Notes: generated by a model from the letters alone, not told the origin. Numbered from the stretch's first letter, positions 35,101 to 46,839 are shown. The stretch is 64,000 bases of DNA from Ignelater luminosus (GCA_011009095.1 VTPC01091035.1:32986-96985); one strand, 5' to 3'. Numbers and translations are program-made.

Positions 35101-38100
35101 CTCATGGATTTTTTATAAAAAGGAAGAACGATCACTGGACAATACTACAGTGAGTTATTAGACAGCTTCGACAAAAAATTGAAGGAGACACGGCCGCATT
35201 TGGCGAAAAAGAAGGTGCTGTTTCACCACAATAACGCACCAGCACATTCATCCGGAGTTGTCGCCGCCAAACTGCATGAATTGCGTTATGAATTGCTGCC
35301 GCACCCCCCGTATTCACCCGATCTGGCTCCCTGCGACTTTTTCTTGTTTCCTAACATGAAGAAATGGCTCGCGGGAAAAAAATTTAGCTCAAACGAGGAA
35401 GTCATCGCCGAGATAGAGGCGTATTTTGGAGAGTTCGACAAATCCTATTTTTTGGAGGGGTTAAGAAAATGGCAGAAACGTTGGGAGAAGTGTATATTTC
35501 TAAAAGGAGACTATGTTAAAAAATAAAAAAAAAATTTGAAAAAAATTGTGTCTTCATTTCTAACACGGGTACTTATTGAATCGCCCTCGTACATTCGTGA
35601 TTATTATTCTATTTTCCCCCATTTATTTACTTATTAAAATATTTTTTTTTATTTTATTATTTCCAGCCGAGTTCTGTGTGGTAAATACAGTTTGCGTTGT
35701 CCGATCAGCATTAGCACACTCACAGAAGCAAAAAGCAGCTGGATGCAATCTTCAAATAATGTGTTTCTCATAAGATTTCATTTGCAAAGTATGGCAGAAC
35801 ATCTCTACTCTGACTTAAAAATAAAGAAGATATTATTTAAAAAAATTAAAGACACTCCTCTATCCGCAAAAACTGTTCGAGACAAAATAATTAAGGTGGG
35901 CAAGAATGTGACAGATCAACAGATGAATGATATAAAATCGGCATCTGTAACGAGTCGTGTTACGTAAAAGACATCGCACAACTTAGTCTACTAGGATGGT
36001 TTGTTTCCGATTACTGGCTTTGCTACCACTTAAAGGATAAACTCGAGGTGAAGGTATCTCTTCAGCAATTTTGGGATTTGTGACTGTTACGGAAATTGGC
36101 ATCAATAAATTGGTATCTACTGCTATAGATGAAGCACCCAGTATGACGGGTAAACCTAATTAACCAATTAATTTTCAAAACATGGAATAGCCTTCCGGAT
36201 TATTATCATTAACTCAAAATACTTAGCATTTGAAATTTAGACAATTTTTGGGTCCACTTATTATTGTGAGCAGACGTTCTCTAACATGAATGCTATCAAA
36301 AGCACGCTAAAAAGTCAGCTTAATGATGTAAGCCTCGAAACTTGTTTAAAATTAAAGACTTCCAACTACTTACTGAACATGAAACAACTCTGTGCGGAAA
36401 TGCGGTGTCAAAAGTCCCATTAATTTGTTTTCCTTTATTTACTTACAATTTTGTTTTGTATTTGTTTTTGTATTAAATATATATTTACCCATATTGCGTT
36501 AAAATATTGTATCTCATACTTCCTTCTCTATCCACTGCGGTCTTTGTAAATCTTAGGTTAAACATTTGGTATAAAATAGCTCTTTTCTTCAAAAAGGTTG
36601 CCGACCCCTGCCTTAGACCATAACCTAAGCTGTCTTTACTCGCCTTTCTTGCTATTTTATCTATTAGCATAATGAAAAGTAGTGGGCTTAACATCCCTTT
36701 TTATCTAACTCCCTTATGTGTAATAAACTCTACTGTCTTTCCCATTCCTGTTCTGACTATGTTTATTGTATCTTTGTAGAGGTCTCTGATTGCTCGCTGT
36801 AGGTCTTTAGTAACGCCATATTCTTCTAAGCACTCTCATATTCTCGTTCTTAGTAACATACCAAAAGCCTTCTCCAAGTCGATTGCGCAAATGTTAAGTC
36901 TCCGCCTTCCTATTAGGCTTTTTCCTCAATTTGTCGCAGACTAAATATCCAGTCTGCGTACTCTTCCCCCGCCGGAAACCCGCTTGATTCTCTTGTATTT
37001 TTGGTCTGTTAGTGTTCTTAGTCTATTTTTCAAAATTCTTTCGTAGATTTTACCCGTTACGTCTAGCAGGGAGATACCCCTATAATTGCTACATATCGTT
37101 TTTTCTCTTTTTTTTTGGAACCGGTACAATTGCTGCTAGCCTCCAGACTCTAGGTATCTGTTTTCGCCTCAAAGTCATTTGAATTAATTGGTATAGACAC
37201 TCCGTTCCCTTGGGGAACTTGCCTACTTGCCATTCTTCAGTCTCCTGAATGCCACAGCGACTTCTTCATATTTAATGTCTTCCTCCTCATTTGGTTCCCC
37301 GTCTGTGTTAGGTACGTCTGTGTTTATGCCACCTACGTACTCTTGCCCTTCCAACAGCTCTCTAAAATATTGATGCCATCTTTTCTTAATTTCTTAGGGT
37401 TCCGTTAAGACCCTTTCTTCTTTACTTCTGATGAACTTATGCGTATTGCTACTGTTGTCTTCTTTTTTAAGCTTTTCAAAATTTTGTATAACTTGGAATT
37501 ACCTTGTCCTTGGTTTTCCATTTGGTTACCGAAGTCTTTTCAGTTGTTTTCCGCCTATTTAAAAAAATGAGGTTTATGATGGTTACTCGAAACCGAAACG
37601 TTGGACAAAAATTTTGTTAGCGTATTTTAATAAAGCACAAAAAATGACAACGAAAAAGTGATTTTATTTTTCCAATATCTCTTCAAAAATATTAAAGAAA
37701 AAATAAAAACAAAAATCGAGAAATCAACTTTGTTTTAAATATTTCAGAAACCATCGAAGATATCTAAATTTTGCAAACGCCAACAAAAAGGTCCTATAAA
37801 TAGCCAACTTTTACGAGGGTTGCTATTTATATTTCTGGCCTTGGCAACACTGACTGTTTCCAGGCGTTAGCTGTCATTTCCGGTGTAAACTTTACATTGT
37901 TGAACATAACCTCAACCACAACATTTTGTCATTTGAGTGCGATTAGTGTTGTTTGCAGTTAATTGAAAAGTGCATTCCCTAGTAAAAAATAGAATTGACC
38001 CGTGAACACTTTCGTGCAATTATTTTTCATAATTTTCGACGTGGATTATCACGACAAGAGTGCATCAATAAACTTAATACATTATATAGCGATGAAGCTC

Positions 38101-41100
38101 CATCCTACAGCACTGTAAAAAACTGGTATAATGAATTCAAACGTGGCCGATGTTCACTCCAGGACGAAATCCGTGAAGGCCGTCCAAAATCTGTCGTTGT
38201 GCCTGAAAACATCGATGCTGTGCGTGAACCGATTAAACAAGATCGTCATGTGACATACCGTGAGATTGAGGCATCTTTGGGCATTAGTATGACTAGCATC
38301 CTGTTGGATCCCGCATAACCTGACCAATGCTCAAAAGAAGGCTCGCGTCGACTGGTGCATTGAAATGTTGAAAAAATTTGCGAAAGGTGCATCAAAGGCT
38401 GTATATAACATCTGCACGGGTGACGAATCATTTATCTACGCATATGACCCCGAAAAAAACAGCAATCAACTGAGTGGGTCTTTCAAAACAAGCCAAATCC
38501 AACAAAAGTTGTTCGCGGAAGAAGCACATCGAAGCAAATGGTTGCCTGTTTCTTTGGCATTACCGGTCATGTGGCAACAGTGGCGTTAGAGCAACGTAAG
38601 ACGGTCAACTCTGAATGGTACACAACCATTTGTTTGCCAGAAGTCATTGGAGAAATTCGGAAAACTTCAAAGAAGAGGCAAATCATTCTTCATCATGACA
38701 ATGCAAGATCTCGCACCGCTGCTCAAACAATTGAATATTTAACCAGCCAGAAGGTCGAGTTGATGAGCCATCCACCATACAGCCATGATTTGGCACCCAA
38801 TGACTTCTTTTTATTCCCGTACCTCAAAAACAAACTGCGTGGTCAACGATTTTCAACACCAGAAGAAGCCGTTTTTTGTTTCAAAACGCATATTTTAGAG
38901 CTGCCTCAAACAGAGTGGAAAAAGTGCTTTGAGAATTGGTTCAAACGCATGGAAAAATGTATCAATCTTAATGGAAAATATTTTGTAAAACAATAAAACT
39001 AGTTTCGATCATAAATACTTGTTTTTTCATTGTTAGGCCAGAAATATAAATAGCAACCTTTGTATCCCATTTAACCGATCCTGTACCTCTTACCGTTTCC
39101 AAGATTTTTATGCTGTGCATCCTTATCTTGGACACGCTGTATAAAGGAACAGGGTAACGTACGTATATACATATAAAGAGTCGGAGTAGGACGATTCCTC
39201 TTTGTAGTTTGTTTGCGCAATTTAAGCTGTCGATTTTGTGTCTGGACAAGTGTGATCCTGGAGATTACGTGCAAGAACGAACGGGAGAGTCTAACAAACA
39301 GTATTAAGAGAGTTAAGATAGCTATAAAACTGGTAATGACGTCAAAGATTTTAACAAGGTCCAACTGCAGTTTTCTAGACAAATTAAGTAATTATTACTT
39401 CACAGTTAGTTTTTTTTTGTGCAGATCGTTCAAGTAAAGTCAATTATTAAATTGACATTATCACTTAAGAACTACATAAGTACCTATAGTGATCCTGTAA
39501 ACATGCTCAGTTCTGAGAGTCGAGAATCAAAACTGAAAGGTGTTTAGCGCTCTAGTCTACCTCTCCTATATGCCTATTCCAGCTTCTTCTTACTGTTTCG
39601 GTTTAGAATTGTCTGTATAACAGCTAATCGATTTGGCTCCGCATGATTTTGCCCAAGTTTCCAATCTTGTTCAAATAAAATAAGAATGGCAAAGCAAATT
39701 GTAACTATAATAATTCTATCTGGCGCCACACCGATAGGTATGGGGTGTTTCTGTAATAATTCATCAATGATGACAAAGAGCACTTTCTGTATTTTCCTTT
39801 TTTCAAGGTTTATTAGTGTCTTCGACTTAATGACGCTTATTAACATCGTTGCAGTACTACTTTCAAGCAGTCTAGTCTGATCTTTAATCTGCATCTTTTC
39901 TGGTTTATTCTTTATCACTGACCAAAACCACCATACGAGGGTGCACGTACATAATAACGACTGTAACTATTATTATGTATGCCAGTGAATCATCCTGAAA
40001 GAAAAGGAACGTTTTGCTACATGCCAAAAGGTCTCTTATAACTTTGTTTGTCATTCTTTAAACTTGATCACTAAAATAAGATGTAACTTTTTTTATCTCA
40101 AATGGTTACCTTTCATGCTAATTGGTATCAGACTCTCTCTCACATAGGAGGTTTATAGCTCCCTGCATCAGGCTTTGATGAAATTCTTCTAGTTTGTTTT
40201 ACAAGACACTCATTCTACTGATTGACCAGGTCTCATCCAAAGGAAAAGTTGTTAAATTCTTAAATTTAATAAATGCGTAAACGTTGTGAGAAAAAGGTTT
40301 TTGTTGATTTTGTTGTTTAAGACTGCATGATAAAACCTCTCATTTTTGTTATTTGGTTATAATAAGAGACTTTAATTAACACACTAACGTTACTACCAAA
40401 AAGATGTGCAATTTAAGCTGACAATAAAATGTGACGATAGAAGGTATTAGTTACGTCTAGAAGACTGGCATGTTTTGTTGTTTGCAGCAATATAAATGTA
40501 GATAATGTCATATAGGCCATTTTGACATTATATATTGACACTACTAGATCTCAGCATAAATCGAATTCACTCAAAAACATAATACTTAATATCTTATGAA
40601 AAAAACTAACTTTCTTTGCTAAGTATATAGTAATTAATGACAAAATGCTTCCGCTTATGAGAACGCTTTGTATTTAAATAAAAGACCCTTTAGTCATTGT
40701 AGTCACGCGACGATGCGTAGTAGACAACTTTTAGGTTTTAAATCCTACTCGTTATGAAAGAAATTTAATAAATAAAATCTCTTTATTAGTCTTCTGTTGA
40801 ATTTATTGTAAACTAGCTTTTTCCAAACCATCAGTAACTCTTGCTACAGACAATACTATCACATGACACCTGATTAATCATGTAATCAGTTTAACTACGT
40901 ATATTACATCCATTGAGTGCGTTGTGTTCATAATTCTTGTGGGTATTCCAGATCTCCACAGGCAAATGAGGTGATGAATAAATGGATTCACCCAAATCTA
41001 CTTCCGTCGCCTTTCTGGAAGTACACGTTCTTAGAGGTGGAACCCAAATCATTGAGCAGGACCAATAAATACACATTCTTCCCAGTCATTATGACATTAT

Positions 41101-44100
41101 GACTCTTAGAGAGAGTCCTGACGATATCTGCGTCAGTGTCTTTTGCGGACTGTTTGGTTACAATCCCCTGTTTAGTGAACTCAGTACAGACCATTTCAAT
41201 CAGACAGCGTTTGTTTTGATCATTGGCAAGTACTTTTGCTTGGGGTACTTTAATTAGTGTCGACTTCTCAAACTGTAGTACACTGATAGAGAGAGCAGCA
41301 TAGCGACGGAAATGTTCAGCTGTTTTTGTGCTCCTGAAAGCTGCATCCCCGTCGAAAACCACTGCAACATTTCTCCCAAAATCGATAAACACGTAGCTGA
41401 CGTATCCTGTCACAATTGCTCTGACTGAGTCATTGCGATGCGAGACAACCTTGTGGATCAGATAACCACCATCCACCACGAAGAATGTAGTGTTTCCTGC
41501 GATGATGTCAGGGAGTGGAGTGAATGACAAGTAGAAGGATGACTTTGTTCCTTTTCGCATTCCTTCTTCAGTGAAAAGTGACAATTGGTATGGTGACAGC
41601 GCATACTCAAAATGTTTCTTCAATTGCTCATCTGAATGTTTGATGATGCAGACCCTCTAGAAAATCGTAAAAGCGTCTACATCAACTCTCTTGTTGGCCA
41701 CATTCACTGAGCTGGTGATGGTGCAAGGTGTTCACTTTTTCTTTCCGTTTAAATTTTACCGTTTCAAATGTAGTGCCAACAATTTGCTTCGCGCCTTCAG
41801 CTCCCAGTTCTTAGGCCAAGTGGCAGTTGATCTCCAACAATTCCACTAGTGATGGAAAGTAGGTGGTCAGTCACTGGGTACTGAACTACGTCTTCAGAAG
41901 ATAGAGGACAGTATCTTTTTATTGGAATTAATTATTTATAATTTTGTATTCTTTTTATCGCCACCAGACAATTTTAGCAACAAATCAGGGCTTGTCGAGC
42001 GATAGAGTCTAGGAAATAAAAGTGCATTTAGCAAGGGTGTTTTGATATTTGGCCATTTATGAGAAAACTATTTGGCTTACGGGTACCGTCTTGCGCTTAA
42101 ATTAAAGCTAATTAAATTTCCTAAAAATTCTTGTTGATAGCTTTTATTGTAGGAAAAGTCTTCTTGCCAATATTTAACTCCAAACATGATCATAACAAAA
42201 AAATGTCACTTTTTGGAAAGAATTGCCAATCTTTGAAAAGCCGTATCACAGTAACTAATAGACGTACAGAGCCCCGTTTCGGTTTCAAATTGTGGTAAAT
42301 TCAATTTACTTTAAAAAAATGGGAATAGCAGTTTCAATAGAACGCATAGTTTAGAAGATATGACCAAAACGCCAAGGCAAGTGCAAAACTCTCGCCGTTT
42401 TTTGGTCACTATGCAGGTAGCACAGGTATTTCGGGGTTACAAATCTGGATTTATACTACCCGTAAGGGTCCAAACAATATTAAAACTGAGAACTACCCTC
42501 ATTTTTGCGATGTTTGCCCTTTTTTATGTCGATATTGACTGGCCTACTTGAATATTTTTATTTTTGGATAAGAACAATCTTATTCCATTACAGATACGTT
42601 GGTTCAGCAGTGGCATAGATAGGTTCAAGGTACCCATCAAATTGCGTTGGTGACAATTTCTACAAATTGGGGTTAGGGTAAAATGACAGTTCACCGTGGA
42701 GGTCACGATCGCGGTCATTACATGGAATTACCTCCATATGAAACAATTTTTTATTTAAATGTGACTGAGCATATCGAGATGCTAACACCAGCTGATACAG
42801 TGTCCCGAAATTGCCCAGAAAATCTAAAATATCTGCCAATTATCCTTTTCCTTGACAAGAACGATTTATGAAATATAACACAATCGCTAAAAGTTTAAGT
42901 TTAAAAAAAATTGTTATCATCCTTTATCGAAAAATCAAGGTCGTTAAGATGCGGCCTTTCTAAATGTGGTTGCAGTAAATACGCTAGTACTTGTCTATAT
43001 TTATAGTCAGTATACTTGAGTGAATCTATGCTCAGCTCACAAGTTAAACTCAAGTGACCTATTTTTTTATTACTATCTACTACATACTGTCTATGTTGGC
43101 TGCGTTAAAATGTTATCACGGTTGCAAGTTTTAAAAACGTTGTTCATGTCTCAGAAAGTAAGGCACAGAGACCCAAACTCTATTAAACTTTTTGACTTAC
43201 TTTTTGATAAGGAATAATGTACAGTGGCGTTTATGCATGATTTACGGAACACTTTGTATAATCTAATTCGAGGTGTAGCGGCATATCGAAATCGAAACAA
43301 GAAAGTTTTAATATTGCTGTAAGAAGACATTGTGGTGGTTTGCATCATTAAGATAATGTCGTACCCTTCCATTCGACTTTTATACTTTCATCTGTGCGTC
43401 ACGTTTTACACTGAATTGGAGACTGCATGAGTGTTACCAGGCATTTTCAGATTCCTAGGAATTTCTTGATGATTAACTTTGTTTTGTGATTTGAGGGTGT
43501 TGAAGGAGTCGGTCGCCTCGAAATACTTTAACTAGTTAATTAAAAATTAAAAACCAAGAGTAGAAATAGTGATTTCTTTCCTTCTTGGTCAAGATTTTGA
43601 AATATACCGTTGAGTAAAAATTTTGAGATTTATCTCAGTCTCTAGGTCGCGTCGTATGACTGTGACTGTGCCTGTTGATTGAACTTCTATTTAGAAATTT
43701 GACTGTTGGACCTGGAATCGGGTTTTTTGTAATAATAACGTAATTTTATGTTTTTTTGACAAGTCCAGAACTTAACATCTTTGCTTTCTAAATTGATTTA
43801 ACTCTTGTTCATTTACAAAGAAATTACCTAGATTTTGTCTCCGTTGAGTATTTTGTTGACATTGATACATGAGTCTCTTCCATACTAATGCATGAATTTC
43901 AAACTGAAGTTTAAAAGTTGAATTTTAGGTTGATGCCATCATTCCTTTGACCAATACAAAACGCATTAGAAATACTGCTATTCGTATGATAACTATAATA
44001 CTGACTGTTACGGCTTTTATAACAATAGCAGATTTGGTTATGTATTATTTAATCAGCAACAACAATATCAGTAAAATCTTAATTTGGGAATGTTATGGTG

Positions 44101-45268
44101 CATTTTATCTGACATTCTATATTGCATTAATCAATGAATATAAATTCTGTTTTTTGGGATACTGCATACTAAAGAGATTAGAACAACTTAATAAACATTT
44201 GGGAGTCGATAACTTTAAAAACGAAAATATAGAAAAAATACTTAAAAGTAATATAAATGCCTGTTTACCACAAAAGGCTTGTGAAAACAATACAGAAAAA
44301 GCAAAGTCGATGAATGCGCTTGCTTTATCAAAATTAAACTGTGAGTAACATTTATTTCATTACTTGCTTAACTATTGTATTGATTGTTCACAGTTTTTTG
44401 CTAGTTTCTGCTTTGTTCTAGGTGTATGTTTACTGGTTTGCTGTTATTATTGCTTGTAGTTTGCACATCGCTTAGTTTTTCTTCGAGTTGCAGGTGCTCA
44501 AACCCAGAGTCAAAGTTGTTTCTTTTTAGATATAGACACGCACACTAGAATGATACGTAATCGTATTTACAAGTTAATACTGGCACACGATCTGCTATGT
44601 GACGCAACAAAGATTTTGAATGAATTATATGGACTTAATAACGCAGTAAGTTATTCTACTTCAATTTAATAAGTATTTGGATTAAGAAAAAAAACGTTTA
44701 GGTAACCATTATTGGAATTCTTTGGCATTTAATTGAAACACCATATTTACTAATTTCGGAATTAACTGGAAATAGGAAGGATTCAATATACTTAACTGTA
44801 TTATTTTTGTGGTGTTTGTTACATATTGGTCGATTAATGCTACTTGCCCAACCATGCCATAGCTGTTTAAATGAGGTTAGTATCATTTATTCATTTATTA
44901 ATACATTTTTAATTGGTTTTTGTCAAACAGGCTCAGAAAACCAGTGATTTGGTATGTAAGTTACTATTTTCTTTAGATTCAGACCGAGAAGTTAAGTCGA
45001 AGGTAAGATGCTTATAGTACTTACTCAGTGTGTTTATTATCGCACTAATTTTGGAAACTTTCAGTTACGGGATTTTGCCCTTATACTTCTTCATCGTAAA
45101 TTTGAATTTACAGCCAGTGGATTAATTGCAGTAAACCGTGCTTTAGTTACAACTGTAAGAAATATACAGAAAAAAGTTAACGTGCATTGTATTTATACGT
45201 TTTAGATTGTCGGAGCCATTACTACATATCTAGTAATATTATTACAGTTTGCTCGTTCAGAACAGTAA
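32191..45268 (+). CDS. Gustatory receptor, complete (gene 2)
   Basis: Exons: 32191-32368, 32427-32620, 43929-44340, 44530-44645, 44702-44875, 44931-45002, 45065-45154, 45206-45268. They total 1299 nt, 432 residues, within the usual Gr size. All junctions are AG/GT and the phases agree. N-terminus MSKKEVAISSQIYESCKPVI is followed by the RVLGLFPVS stretch seen near the first membrane segment of many Grs. Several hydrophobic segments follow. The C-terminus IVGAITTYLVILLQF carries the TYhhhhhQF signature in the last membrane helix. Exon 4 could instead start at 44490 (acceptor ttgcag), but the start at 44530 gives 116 nt, equal to gene 1. The product should be a taste-receptor ion channel subunit of sensory neurons; the C-terminal region resembles Gr28/Gr43a-type receptors. 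The 11.3-kb intron after exon 2 holds nested transposons. Confidence 0.92.
32905..33200 (+). repeat. Long inverted-repeat arm, left
   Basis: Begins about gtgtccaagataaagatgca and runs to aaataggcggaaaa. It matches the reverse complement of 37555-39135 once mariner 3 is set aside. It encloses the LINE/hAT/mariner nest. Confidence 0.8.
34310..35588 (+). mobile_element. Mariner element 2, inactive
   Basis: TIRs of about 28 bp: cgagggcggttcagtaagta on the left; the right end differs by two bases. TA lies on both sides (34308-34309 and 35589-35590). It is 1279 bp long and nested in a hAT element, itself nested in a LINE. Confidence 0.93.
34489..35526 (+). pseudogene. Mariner transposase with two stops and a lost Asp
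   Basis: Starts MEKEQYLSVIRFLF at 34489 and ends GDYVKK. It is of the irritans-like type, judged by SARWVPRLLT, VDETWIHHYTPETK and HPPYSPDLAPCDFF. In-frame stops interrupt it after MTTVR (34615) and after ILMDFL (35116). The second catalytic residue is also changed: HHNNAPAH stands where HHDNAPAH is expected. The first Asp (VDETW) and third Asp (APCD) remain. The helix-turn-helix region and length are otherwise ordinary. With two stops and a missing metal-binding residue it cannot act, though its TIRs could still be mobilised in trans. Confidence 0.9.
35690..36423 (+). pseudogene. hAT transposase remnant (ZBED5/SCAND3-like)
   Basis: Two parts survive. 35810-35950 reads IKDTPLSAKTVRDKIIKVGK and NVTDQQMNDIKSA, the region before the first catalytic Asp in ZBED5/SCAND3-like hAT proteins. 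36246-36423 reads FGSTYYCEQTFSNMNAIKST then LNDVSLETCLKLKTSNY, the C-terminal dimerisation region, to a TAA at 36421. Most of the catalytic middle is deleted, leaving short broken pieces around 36060-36140. Confidence 0.78.
37814..39062 (+). mobile_element. Mariner element 3, inactive
   Basis: Left TIR cgagggttgctatttatatt; the right end is caaaggttgctatttatatt in reverse complement. TA lies on both sides (37812-37813 and 39063-39064). 1249 bp. Inserted in the right arm of the long inverted repeat. Confidence 0.93.
37989..38996 (+). pseudogene. Mariner transposase, start lost and frameshifted
   Basis: The reading begins ELTREHFRAIIFHNF at 37989, where the codon that should be ATG is ATA. After GISMTSI near 38300 the frame shifts to NLTNAQKKARVDWC and CTGDESFIYAYDPEK. 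It shifts again near 38530 to MVACFFGITGHVATVALEQR, then ILHHDNARSRTA (second Asp) and PPYSHDLAPNDFFLFPY (third Asp), ending YFVKQ and TAA at 38994-38996. The first-Asp motif reads GDESF rather than GDESW, and PDL is HDL. This is a mariner of a different subfamily from elements 1 and 2, and is clearly dead. Confidence 0.9.
39136..40909. other. Gr gene 2 intron, nothing recognised
   Basis: No element identified. A small hairpin with arms tacataataa/ttattatgta lies at about 39948-39979. Overlapping ORFs on both strands at 39574-39918 resemble nothing I know. Confidence 0.45.
40910..42547. mobile_element. Long-TIR element with PIN-like ORF, copy 2
   Basis: Colinear with the right half of copy 1 and shares its right limit (ggcctac at 42547). 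Its left part, including the cysteine-rich tail of the ORF and the left TIR, is missing. It lacks the retro-insert and the solo LTR of copy 1, so it shows the uninterrupted form of the right TIR, about 42235-42430. Confidence 0.65.
40940..41740 (-). pseudogene. PIN/FEN1-like protein, truncated copy
   Basis: The main minus-strand frame (41623-40988) is 211 residues and better kept than copy 1. In order: SLFTEEGMRKGTKSSFY, FFVVDGGYLIHKVV, FGRNVAVVFDGDAAFRSTKT, VLANDQNKRCLIEMVCTEF, QSAKDTDADIVRTLSKSHNV, TGKNVYLLVLLNDLG and KNVYFQKGD. The VFDG and DTDADI...LLVLL pattern recalls the PIN/FEN1 nuclease fold, in which these acidic residues bind metal. A frameshift near 41630 cuts off the N-terminal block VDVDAxTIxxRVCI, and everything after about 40940 is lost. 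Nuclease function is inferred, not known. Confidence 0.65.
42548..43928. other. Gr gene 2 intron, nothing recognised
   Basis: A+T-rich intron sequence leading to the acceptor tttag before 43929. No element ends or coding pattern seen. Confidence 0.5.
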
Positions 45269-46839
45269 CAGAAAGAATTTACCATCGACTTAATGCGTTT
45301 GCGTGATCATATTTAGTTGTAATTGTAATGCCATCAGTTCAATTTATGCAAAGGTTATTATTAACAGCCTTTGTGAATATTTGGTTTAAAAGGTTGTTCT
45401 AATAAGACAAATGGTTGTATTGAAACACATTTAAAAAGTGACAAAAAATTAATTTACTAAACTGGTTTATTGCAATATTTACACACATACCTACATCGAT
45501 TACAAAGCGCATTAAATGTTTAAAAAAAGTAAAAGCAAAAATGTTTATTGTCAATAAAATAATAACCATGTACTTTTTAATATAATTAATTGAATTAATA
45601 AATCCTAATTGGAATTGTTTCATTTTTTAATCTTTAAATTGAATTTAAAAAGTTTCAACTTGGGTAGGGTTTTTCCGATTTTCGTTCAATCCTTTAGCTT
45701 ACTACCGCCATTAGGTTTGAATAGCTCAAAGATCTCGAACAAGTAAAATCTTTTGTCTGTCTATGGTATGTCGTTGCTACTGGGGATGAGAGAATTCAAC
45801 GACTGACACTCGTTGATTTTGACAAAGTTGCTAGTTTTGTAGATCTATGTTTATAAATTCAGTTCCCCTTTGCATTAACCCGTCTCAAGCAACTTGAGCT
45901 AGTCTGCTGGCAAAGCTTTGTTTCTGTTAATTGTCTTCACCAAAGATCCTTAAGCAAGACAGTATTGTTTCTTTACAAATTATATCGTATTTTAAAAAAA
46001 AATTCATTAGCATCAAGCCATGTTGTTTGTCTTAAACTTATTAATACAATACTCGTACATAAATGTTACAATAAAATAATAATGTAAATTATAATAAACA
46101 ATCAGTTCCTAATTATATTTGGAATTTCATCTTGAATTTAAACTAATGAAATTATTGACAATTTTAACTATTTCAATAATATTTTCATAAGTAAGAAGCA
46201 AGAGCAATTACAAATACGCTATCGTATAATTCAAAATTCATAAAGTGTTTAAAAAAAATTATTGGATTCTTATCAGTCACTACACACTCGGTATCCTTAA
46301 GCTACAGCAAAAAAGATTTATGAAATTTCGTATTGAAATATATATTATAAGGTCAAAGCTTATTCAAGAAATTAGCAATAAACAAAAGAAATTACTATTG
46401 TGATTTCAACTGGTCCGCTACTAAATATATTTGATAATAATAAATTAAACAGAATTCAGCAAAAAACATTAATGGTTGTAAGCTGATCAAGGACCTACTA
46501 CTAGAGACGAGAATTGAAAAAGAAATGTAGGAACTTAACCACGAAAGAATCTTCGCTCCGAAGCAGATCTGCTCGTAGAGGCAAGACAAATGTAACAAAA
46601 TTTCAATTCGCGTTCCAAGTCTTAATAAAAATATAGATTTGCCAGAATTAAAAAACAATATTTGTTAAGCACACACATTTGAATTAGCGAAACATTATTA
46701 TCTTGTTTTCAGATAAAAGAATTACAGGTGCTTGGGATAGACAAATAAATCTCTAGCCAATGAACTGCAGGATACCTAAACCAGTTGCGATGCAAATCGC
46801 GGAATTAAGTGAGACCAGCGTTAGATATTGACAAGTAGA
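45269..46839. other. Intergenic after Gr gene 2
   Basis: Contains AATAAA at 45553-45558, about 285 nt after the Gr stop, a possible but distant polyadenylation signal. A degraded + strand reading at 46480-46680 (LLETRIEKEM, HERIFAPKQI) may be retroelement debris. Nothing else was recognised. Confidence 0.4.

Larger units (their letters stand above)
34197..36610 (+). mobile_element. hAT element inside LINE
   Basis: Ends caggggtctgcaacc and ggttgccgacccctg are inverted repeats of hAT form. Flanks tcctagac (34189-34196) and ccttagac (36611-36618) are 8-bp duplications with two differences. The LINE reading resumes on both sides. Of the 2.4 kb, 1.28 kb is an inserted mariner. Transposase remains are at 35690-36423. 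Confidence 0.88.
33366..37545 (-). mobile_element. RTE-like LINE, reverse-transcriptase part, interrupted
   Basis: Minus-strand order: an upstream segment with EEVAVAFRRLKNGK (about 37250); CSNYRGISLLDVTGKIYERI (about 37080, reverse-transcriptase fingers); MLSPLLFIMLIDKIARKA (about 36690); then beyond the hAT insertion FLNADDLLLLAPSSRELQ (about 34130, the palm YADD-like site, here NADD); ESWTLSDKVKSK and EMRVLRCIKGVCRSDK (about 33800); and LQWFGQVMRM (about 33620). The 3' end carries a taagtaagtaagtaag tail near 33380, typical of this LINE type. The endonuclease part is lacking. Stops and frameshifts are many, so it is dead. It lies in the 11.3-kb intron of Gr gene 2. Confidence 0.85.
37555..39135 (-). 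repeat. Long inverted-repeat arm, right (split by mariner 3)
   Basis: Reverse complement partner of 32905-33200; the outer edge reads gtgtccaagataaggatgca in reverse. Mariner 3 (37814-39062) divides it. Arm similarity is high over about 290 bp. Confidence 0.8.

Noticed and set aside
39574-39918. ORFs on both strands, one of 114 codons
   Set aside because: No recognisable motif; opposite frames mirror each other and it lies within an intron.
44490-44529. Upstream acceptor for Gr gene 2 exon 4
   Set aside because: It is in frame, but the alternative at 44530 has a better pyrimidine tract and gives the same 116-nt length as gene 1.
46395-46658. 87-codon minus-strand ORF
   Set aside because: The opposite strand looks more protein-like (decayed retroelement); no motif supports the minus frame.
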